Shown: piece after piece, positions 58,555-64,000 of the stretch
Position numbering within the stretch: the stretch's first letter is position 1
Layout: every line of letters starts with the position of its first letter
Source: Clostridium sp. DL-VIII
Lineage (GTDB): Bacteria; Bacillota; Clostridia; Clostridiales; Clostridiaceae
Direction: 5' to 3'
NCBI RefSeq assembly: GCF_000230835.1
Contig: NZ_CM001240.1
Location: 2,768,779 to 2,832,778, forward strand
Length of the DNA: 64,000 nt
Translations under genes and position numbers: made by a program
Notes under the pieces: model-generated
What the model saw: the letters and a program-made list of their open reading frames with translations, nothing else
Told to the model about the DNA's origin: nothing
Databases searched by the model: none

Positions 58555-58752
58555 GATTATTTGAACTATATAGTATCATCTATAGGTTTTATTCGAATTA
58601 CCAAAATATACAGATAGAACTTGATTGAGTATTACTTGTTCCATAAGTTAAATATGCTTTAAGAGGTGCTTTGGATAATATTTCTACAGTCCTTATATTA
58701 GCAAGATTAGGCAGAAAAAGAAATACTCAATTTGCCTATATTATTTTTAGAC
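58555..58752 (+). pseudogene. Decayed copy of the stand-alone EIIB gene and its terminator
   Basis: The sequence follows the EIIB gene at 56855 from about its codon 30 (CTATAGG...TTCGAATTACC against CTATAGG...TTTGAGTTATC; GTTAAATATGCTTTAAGAGG against GTAAAATATGCTTTAAAGGA), with deletions and stops, and a vestige of the terminator. Together with 58862 it shows that the EIIB plus binding protein module was duplicated in tandem. Confidence 0.75.
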
Positions 58753-58861
58753 AGATAGAAAAGAAATTTAATTATTGAAAATTATAGAAGAATAAATTTT
58801 AGGTTTAGTGATAAATCTAATACTGTAAAATTGAATAATTTTTAGATGGAGAAGTGGAATA

Positions 58862-59926
58862 ATGAAAGTGTTTGTAAAAATAACTACACTAGGCGTGGTA
58901 GTGGCAATGATTTTATCATTAATAATTAATACGAAAGTTAATGCGGATGTAAGTGATGATATATCCAATAATCAAAAAATATTCAATGTAGCAGTATTAT
59001 TATATAGCTTTGATGACTCGTTTATGGAACAGCTTATGCAAAGTTTACAGGAGATTCAAAATAGAGATAAAGTGAGATTCACTTTTTATGATGGAAAAAA
59101 TAATATAGCTATACAAAATCAAACCTTGGATTCAGTATTAAAAAGTAATATTGATTTGATTATATTAAATTCAGCTGATAACAAAGCAGGTGTAATAAAA
59201 GATTATATTTTAAAAGTTAAAGAAAAGAATGTTCCAATAATTATAATGGAGGCTTCCCCTACAGAAATACCAAGTCTTTCTAAAGATTATGATAAGTTAG
59301 CTTTTGTAGGGCCTGCTGATACAAAAAATGCAGGTATTGAACAAGGGAAAATTATTGTGAATGAGTGGAATTCACATAAGAACGTTATAGATAAAAATTT
59401 TGATAATATATTGCAGTATGTTATGTTAGAAGGCGAAGCTGAAAATCCAGTTGCAGAAGAAAGAACAAAGCTTCCAGTGTCAACAATTAATAATGCAGGG
59501 ATAAAGATAGAGGAACTTGCTCATATAAATGCTAATTGGTTTAAAGAATTAGCAAGAGGTGCTATACATAATCTATTTCTTAAATATAATGGTCGAATTG
59601 AAGCAATAATTGCCAATAATGATGCTATGGCAATTGGTGCAATTGAGGCACTTCAAAAGTATGGATATAATACAGGAGATAAATCAAAATATATATTAGT
59701 ATTTGGAATTGATGCAATACCAGAAGCAAGGGAGTTAATTGACAAAGGAATTATGACTGGAACAATTATTCAAGATTCCAAAGCTTTAGCCGAAGGACTT
59801 TACAAAGTTAGACTGAATTTAATTAATAAGGAAAATCCTATAGAAAACACAAATTATAAAGTTGTAAATGGACTAGTTGAAATTCCATTAAACTATCAGG
59901 AATATGTGCATAAAGGGGATATGTAA
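58862..59926 (+). CDS. Secreted galactose/ribose-type sugar-binding protein, orphan copy 3
   Basis: 354 residues, intact. Signal peptide MKVFVKITTLGVVVAMILSL ending around VNA-D, no lipobox Cys. FNVAVLLYSFDDSFMEQL opens the sugar-binding fold; FYDGKNNIAIQNQTLDSVLK, NANWFKELARG and IANNDAMAIGAIEAL are conserved with copies 1 and 2. No ABC components are nearby. The promoter region repeats that of copy 2 (AGTGATAAATCTAATACTGT against AATGATAAATCTAATACTAT). The protein may bind extracellular sugar for a membrane sensor, or be a remnant of a lost transporter. Confidence 0.85.
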   Translation: MKVFVKITTLGVVVAMILSLIINTKVNADVSDDISNNQKIFNVAVLLYSFDDSFMEQLMQSLQEIQNRDKVRFTFYDGKNNIAIQNQTLDSVLKSNIDLIILNSADNKAGVIKDYILKVKEKNVPIIIMEASPTEIPSLSKDYDKLAFVGPADTKNAGIEQGKIIVNEWNSHKNVIDKNFDNILQYVMLEGEAENPVAEERTKLPVSTINNAGIKIEELAHINANWFKELARGAIHNLFLKYNGRIEAIIANNDAMAIGAIEALQKYGYNTGDKSKYILVFGIDAIPEARELIDKGIMTGTIIQDSKALAEGLYKVRLNLINKENPIENTNYKVVNGLVEIPLNYQEYVHKGDM

Positions 59927-60034
59927 TAACTTGAAACTTATTGTATTTAAGAAGAAAAATGTAAATTAAATAATAAAGAAAATCGAATAAAGTGCTAGAA
60001 TTCTCTATTTTTATAGGAATTTAGGATTAACATC

Positions 60035-60068
60035 TAATAAAATGCCACAGTTTTGTGGCATTTTATTA
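60035..60068. terminator. Strong terminator after the binding-protein gene
   Basis: TAATAAAATGCCACA and TGTGGCATTTTATTA form 15 perfect pairs around a 4-base loop. T-rich arms on both sides could work in both directions. Confidence 0.85.
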
Positions 60069-60070
60069 AG

Positions 60071-60099
60071 TTAACATGTAATTGAGCCTACTTTATAAT
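60071..60099 (+). promoter_or_regulatory. Promoter of the cellobiose-type PTS genes
   Basis: TTAACA and TATAAT with a 17-base spacer, just after the terminator and 50 bases before the EIIB gene. Regulation by the LicR-type protein is inferred from position. Confidence 0.7.
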
Positions 60100-60151
60100 A
60101 AAAATATAAAGCAACAAAGATAATAAATAATAGTAGAAAGAGGTAATTGTA

Positions 60152-60457
60152 ATGAGAAAAATAGTATTATTATGTAATGCAGGAATGTCTACAAGTGCTT
60201 TAGTAACTAAAATGAGGCAGGCAGCTGAAAAGATTAATTATGAATGTGAAATTAATGCATATGCAGCAGCAGAGGCTGCAAATGTAGCACAAAGTGCAGA
60301 TATCGTGTTTTTAGGGCCCCAAGTTAAATATATGTTAAGTGAAGTTAAAGAAAAAGTAAATCCAGTTCCAGTAGAAGTTATTGATATGATGGTATATGGA
60401 ATGATGGATGGTGGAAAAGTTATAAATAGAGCAAAAGAAGTGTTAGGAGATAAATAA
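60152..60457 (+). CDS. celA: PTS cellobiose-type EIIB
   Basis: 101 residues. Cys8 in LLCNAGMSTSALV is the phosphorylated residue. VFLGPQVKYMLSEVKEK is the second conserved block. It transfers phosphate from EIIA to the incoming disaccharide at the EIIC. The EIIA gene begins on the very next base after its stop codon. Ribosome site AGAAAGAGGTAATTGTA. Confidence 0.94.
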   Translation: MRKIVLLCNAGMSTSALVTKMRQAAEKINYECEINAYAAAEAANVAQSADIVFLGPQVKYMLSEVKEKVNPVPVEVIDMMVYGMMDGGKVINRAKEVLGDK

Positions 60458-60772
60458 ATGGAAGGAATAGAATTAATAAGTTTCAAAATAATATCTTCAG
60501 TAGGAGAAGCAAGAAGTAATTATATTGAGGCAATTAGAGAGGCTAAAAAAGGTAATTTTGAAAAGGCTGATGCTCTTATTGAGGAAGGTTCAAAGATTTT
60601 TATAGAAGGACATCATGCACATTCTGAATTGATTCAACAAGAGGCAAATGGAAATCCAGTTGTACCAACATTGATGTTGATGCATGCAGAAGATCAACTT
60701 ATGAGTGCAGATGCATTTAAAATTATTGCACAAGAGTTTATTGATGTATATAGAAATACATGCTCTAAGTAA
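60458..60772 (+). CDS. celC: PTS lactose/cellobiose-type EIIA
   Basis: 104 residues, helical trimeric phosphocarrier. GHHAHSELIQQEANG (residues 51-65) contains the phosphorylated His, and LMLMHAEDQLMSADAFK is the other conserved block with the metal-binding Asp. It starts directly after the EIIB stop, with AGGAGATAAATA inside the EIIB gene as ribosome site, so translation is coupled. Confidence 0.93.
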   Translation: MEGIELISFKIISSVGEARSNYIEAIREAKKGNFEKADALIEEGSKIFIEGHHAHSELIQQEANGNPVVPTLMLMHAEDQLMSADAFKIIAQEFIDVYRNTCSK

Positions 60773-60773
60773 A

Positions 60774-60817
60774 ATCTGATTTATCATATGGGACCTATGT
60801 TCCCATATGAATCGGAT
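60774..60817 (+). repeat. Intercistronic hairpin
   Basis: TCATATGGGA pairs perfectly with TCCCATATGA, extended by ATC.GATT with AATC.GAT. No T run follows. It may protect the upstream mRNA or adjust the ratio of EIIA/EIIB to EIIC. Confidence 0.6.
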
Positions 60818-60896
60818 AACATGAAAAGGTTATCTTAATTATAAGATATAAAATTACTTAAAAAATACTAATAATATTATATTAGGAGGAATTTAA

Positions 60897-62180
60897 ATGG
60901 CTATAAATTTAGAAAAGGTTCAAGAGAAAATACAGCCAATAACTACGGTGATTGGACAAAATAAATATATACAAGCAGTAATGAAAGGTATGATGTTAGT
61001 ATTACCGGCAACAATAATGAGTTCGTTTGCTACATTGATTAAGGTGTTTCCAATACCGGCTTATCAAACTTTTCTTACTAGTCATGGGCTCGCAAAATAT
61101 TTTGATGTACCAATAAATTTTACAAATAATTTTATGGCAGTACTTGTTGCATTTGCAGTAGCATATGCTTTAGCTGGAAGTTTTGAAGTCGATGCATTCC
61201 CAGCAGGAATGTTATCAATGATTGCATTCTTCATTCTTACACCTTACAATCTTGGCGATATGGGACCACTTGGACAAAGTTTCTTTATTCCAAATGAGTG
61301 GTTAGGTGCTCAAGGAATGTTTACAGGAATAATAGTCGCATTTATAACTGCAAGATTGTTTGTTGCAATTACTAAAAAGGGATTAATTATAAAAATGCCT
61401 GACAGTGTTCCGGAATTTATTTCTAAATCATTTTCAAGTTTAGTCCCAGGTATTATAATACTTACTATGTTTTCAATAATATCAGCATTACTTAGTATGA
61501 CTAGTTATGGAAGCATACATGCACTTATTTATAAGTTCTTACAAGCACCATTAACTTCATTGGGATCAGGAGTTTGGTCTGTTATTATAGTAACTATTAT
61601 AGTTGAAGCGTTATGGTTCCTTGGACTTCATGGTTCAGCAATTGTTATTGGTGTAGTTCAACCAATATGGGCAGCAATGGATGTTCAACAACTTGCCGCA
61701 TTTTCATCAGGTCAATCATTACCTAATATTACTGGTATGGCATTCTTTTGGACTTATACAGCAGCAGATTTATTACCGTTAGCATTTATGTTAGCTTTCA
61801 TGGCAAAAAGTGCACGATATAAAACATTAGGAAAAGTTGCTTTTGTACCAGCAATATTTACAATTGGAGAACCTATGGCTTACGGTGTTCCTTTAGTAAT
61901 GAATTTCATATTTGCGGTGCCTTATATATTTGTAAATGCTATTATAGTAGGATTAGCTTATTTCTTGACAGTTATTGGAATTCTTCCGCATGTAGGAGGA
62001 GTAGGTACACCAACAGGTACACCAGTAATTATTTCTGGATTTATGCAAGGTAGTTGGAAAATTGCAGCGTTCCAAGCAGTATCATTAGTAGTTAGATTTG
62101 CTTGCTGGTATATATTCTTTAAACTTGCAGATAGAATGGCTGTAGCTGATGAAAAAAATGCAGAAGTAGAAATATCATAA
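60897..62180 (+). CDS. celB: PTS cellobiose-type EIIC
   Basis: 427 residues, about ten transmembrane segments, sugar channel of the lactose/cellobiose PTS class. ITTVIGQNKYIQAVMKGMML is the usual start of the family, and FTIGEPMAYGVPLVMN the conserved sugar/phosphate loop. AGGAGGAATTTAA lies before the ATG. It probably transports cellobiose or another disaccharide; adjacency to an alpha-L-rhamnosidase gene hints at a rhamnose-containing glycoside such as rutinose, but this is speculative. Confidence 0.94.
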   Translation: MAINLEKVQEKIQPITTVIGQNKYIQAVMKGMMLVLPATIMSSFATLIKVFPIPAYQTFLTSHGLAKYFDVPINFTNNFMAVLVAFAVAYALAGSFEVDAFPAGMLSMIAFFILTPYNLGDMGPLGQSFFIPNEWLGAQGMFTGIIVAFITARLFVAITKKGLIIKMPDSVPEFISKSFSSLVPGIIILTMFSIISALLSMTSYGSIHALIYKFLQAPLTSLGSGVWSVIIVTIIVEALWFLGLHGSAIVIGVVQPIWAAMDVQQLAAFSSGQSLPNITGMAFFWTYTAADLLPLAFMLAFMAKSARYKTLGKVAFVPAIFTIGEPMAYGVPLVMNFIFAVPYIFVNAIIVGLAYFLTVIGILPHVGGVGTPTGTPVIISGFMQGSWKIAAFQAVSLVVRFACWYIFFKLADRMAVADEKNAEVEIS

Positions 62181-62366
62181 TTTTAGATGGAATTGCTATC
62201 AACATTTAATATGATGGAGGAAATTCCTAAAGGTGCAAGAGTTAGAAGTAATAAAAAAGAAACAGAAACTACCTGATAAAGGAATTGCGATGTGGCCTGA
62301 ACTAGCTAATAACTGGTTAAAAAAAGTACTTAGCATTTAGGAATTATCAAAAGGAGTTTGTAAAAT
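62181..62366. other. Intergenic, possible coding scrap
   Basis: One frame gives LPDKGIAMWPELANNWLKKV before a stop at 62340, which looks like a protein C-terminus I cannot name. The last bases hold the ribosome site AAAAGGAGTTTG of the next gene. Confidence 0.35.
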
Positions 62367-64000
62367 ATGAAAATAAATAATATTAGAGTTAATTATCAGG
62401 ATTCATGCATAAATGTAGATTCTAATTCGTTAATAATAAGTTGGATTTCAGATATAAAACAAACAGATTATGAAATTGTAGTATGCAAAGAAGATGTTAA
62501 TATTCACCAAAGTCAAAAAGTAAATTCGGCTGATAATGTAATTCATTTAAAAGATCTGCAGTTAGAACCTGAAACAGAATATAAAGTGATAATAAGATTA
62601 TGGAGCGAATCTGACAATTGTATTAGGAGTGCAAAGTTTAGAACAGCGATTTTTGGAGATTTTATTGGTAAATGGATATCAAATGGAGAAAAATTAGAAA
62701 ATGAAAGTGATTATTATAAGGATAATAGAAATTGCTTAATAAGAAAGAAGTTTAATGTAAATGATGAAATAAAGGAAGCTTTTTTATATATTGTTGGATT
62801 AGGATATTATAATGTGTATTTAAATGGAACAAAAATCGGAAAAGCCGAATTGAACACCGATTGGACAAAATATTCTAAATGCGTTTACTATGATGTTTAT
62901 GAAGTTAGCAAGTATTTAAATCTAGGTGACAATGTAATTTCAGTTGAATTAGGAAATGGATGGTATAATCCAGCACCATTAAAATTATTTGGGAAATATA
63001 ATCTTAGAGATGTATTAGATACAGGCGAACCTAAATTAATTGCAGATTTAAAGATAAACACAAATTCTGATGAAAAGATAATCATATCAACAGATGAATC
63101 GTGGGAAGTAGCTAAGGGGCCGTATCTTTTTAATAATATATATTTAGGCGAAAGATTGGACTCAAGATTAGTTAATGAAACTTGGAATCATATAAATTCT
63201 ATAGATATAACATGGGAAAATGCAGTATTAACTACATCTCCAGATGGAAAATTAAATGCCAGCTTTATTGAAAAGAGTGAAAAAAGTAAAATTGTTGATG
63301 CGAAAAATGTCAGCATAAATAAAAAACAAAATATATTAATAGATTTTGGAGAAACGATAGAAGGATTTATTGATGTTAAATTTATTGGGAAAGCTGGACA
63401 AAAAGTAGAATTAATATATGGAGAAAACTTAAATTCAGATGAAACAGTAAACGTAATTTCAACTCTAGCAGGGTTTGTTGGAAGATTTTTTGGCAATTTT
63501 CAAATACCAGGTGGGCCAGGAGCACTTAAAATTGCTGACCAAAGAGATATATGTATTTTAAATGATGGTGAAACTCATTATGTTAACAAATTTACCTATC
63601 ATTCTTTTAGATATGTTGAAGTTAGCGGGATAGCAATGGAGAATATTAGTGATATCAAAGCTATATATGTCCATGCAAAATTAGAAGAAGCTGGTTTCTT
63701 TAAATGTTCAAATGAATTATTTAATAAATTATATGATGTAGCAAGAAATGCAAAATTAAATAATATACATTCACTTTTTGAAGACTGTGCAAGAGAGAGA
63801 TTTGGATATGGCGGAGACGTAGTATGCTTAGCTGCTTCTCAAATGTTTATGTTTGACACAGAAAATTTATATGAAAAAGTAATAAAAGATTTTAGGTATG
63901 ACATAAGAGAAAATGGTGGAATTACAGAAACAGCACCATATATGGGGATAAAAAGTAATGGACCAGGAGATGGAGCCGGTCCACTCGGATGGCAATTGGT
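62367..64000 (+). CDS. Alpha-L-rhamnosidase, family GH78, 3' end outside the window
   Basis: 544 codons open to the window end. No signal peptide, so cytosolic. A fibronectin-like N-terminus (NSLIISWISDIKQTDYEIVV) is followed by the rhamnosidase N domain (YIVGLGYYNVYLNGTKIG, LNTDWTKYSKCVYYDVYEVS, LGNGWYN), a beta-sandwich domain (FGETIEGFIDVKFIGKAGQ) and the start of the catalytic barrel with FEDCARERFGYGGD, matching the DCP.RER.G..GD motif that carries the acid residue. Typical length is 850-1000. It removes terminal rhamnose from imported glycosides. Situated 186 bases after the EIIC gene. Confidence 0.92.
   Translation, partial: MKINNIRVNYQDSCINVDSNSLIISWISDIKQTDYEIVVCKEDVNIHQSQKVNSADNVIHLKDLQLEPETEYKVIIRLWSESDNCIRSAKFRTAIFGDFIGKWISNGEKLENESDYYKDNRNCLIRKKFNVNDEIKEAFLYIVGLGYYNVYLNGTKIGKAELNTDWTKYSKCVYYDVYEVSKYLNLGDNVISVELGNGWYNPAPLKLFGKYNLRDVLDTGEPKLIADLKINTNSDEKIIISTDESWEVAKGPYLFNNIYLGERLDSRLVNETWNHINSIDITWENAVLTTSPDGKLNASFIEKSEKSKIVDAKNVSINKKQNILIDFGETIEGFIDVKFIGKAGQKVELIYGENLNSDETVNVISTLAGFVGRFFGNFQIPGGPGALKIADQRDICILNDGETHYVNKFTYHSFRYVEVSGIAMENISDIKAIYVHAKLEEAGFFKCSNELFNKLYDVARNAKLNNIHSLFEDCARERFGYGGDVVCLAASQMFMFDTENLYEKVIKDFRYDIRENGGITETAPYMGIKSNGPGDGAGPLGWQL

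Overview
The window is AT-rich DNA with strong AGGAGG ribosome sites, ATG/GTG/TTG starts, PRD antiterminators and many PTS and family GH1 genes. This fits a saccharolytic Clostridium (sensu stricto, of the solventogenic kind); the genus is an inference from gene content. I recognised no rRNA, tRNA, CRISPR array or intact mobile element. The striking property is decay: besides about 38 intact genes there are about two dozen broken or fragmentary ones.

Region 1 (1-13.1 kb): the 3' part of a cyclopropane fatty acid synthase gene, then a redox/detoxification patch. It holds aldo/keto reductases (AKR), flavodoxin-like FMN proteins, an AKR-ferredoxin fusion, an alpha/beta hydrolase and two lipoproteins. 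Between them lie pseudogenes of an SDR, a flavin reductase, an AKR, a carboxymuconolactone decarboxylase (CMD), a flavodoxin and an iron alcohol dehydrogenase, plus an IS3-type transposase relic.

Region 2 (13.5-23.2 kb): two beta-glucoside PTS operons. The first is crr-like EIIA, licT, EIIBC, GH1. The second is licT, EIIBCA, GH1. They carry four ribonucleic antiterminator (RAT) sites, three of them fused to terminators, and the relic of a third licT.

Region 3 (23.2-34.2 kb): regulator and MATE relics, a TetR-MFS pair with visible operators, a GltD-like relic, then a second AKR/flavodoxin patch built from copies of the genes in region 1, ending in more pseudogenes. Four MerR-type promoters (19-bp spacer) occur in the window, but I find no merR gene.

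Region 4 (35-52.6 kb): sugar-phosphate metabolism. It has a PRD regulator, a Cof-type HAD phosphatase, three Gfo/Idh/MocA dehydrogenases, a divergent RpiA-like protein, a VOC protein and a GH1. Then come a secreted sugar-binding protein, a LacI regulator with two inverted operators, an Rpe/AlsE-like epimerase, RpiB, a DUF4867 relic, a PTS EIIBCA and an atypical GH1. I propose that the LacI-epimerase-RpiB-PTS-GH1 block imports and hydrolyses a beta-glycoside whose released sugar phosphate goes through an allose-6-P/allulose-6-P route. The GH1 has lost the histidine that normally contacts O3 of the sugar, the carbon at which allose differs from glucose.

Region 5 (53.3-64 kb): a frameshifted membrane/cytidylate-kinase-like gene, a LicR-type regulator, and a duplicated module of stand-alone cellobiose EIIB plus secreted sugar-binding protein (one EIIB and one binding protein now broken). 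A cellobiose-type PTS (EIIB, EIIA, EIIC) follows, and a GH78 alpha-L-rhamnosidase gene runs off the end.
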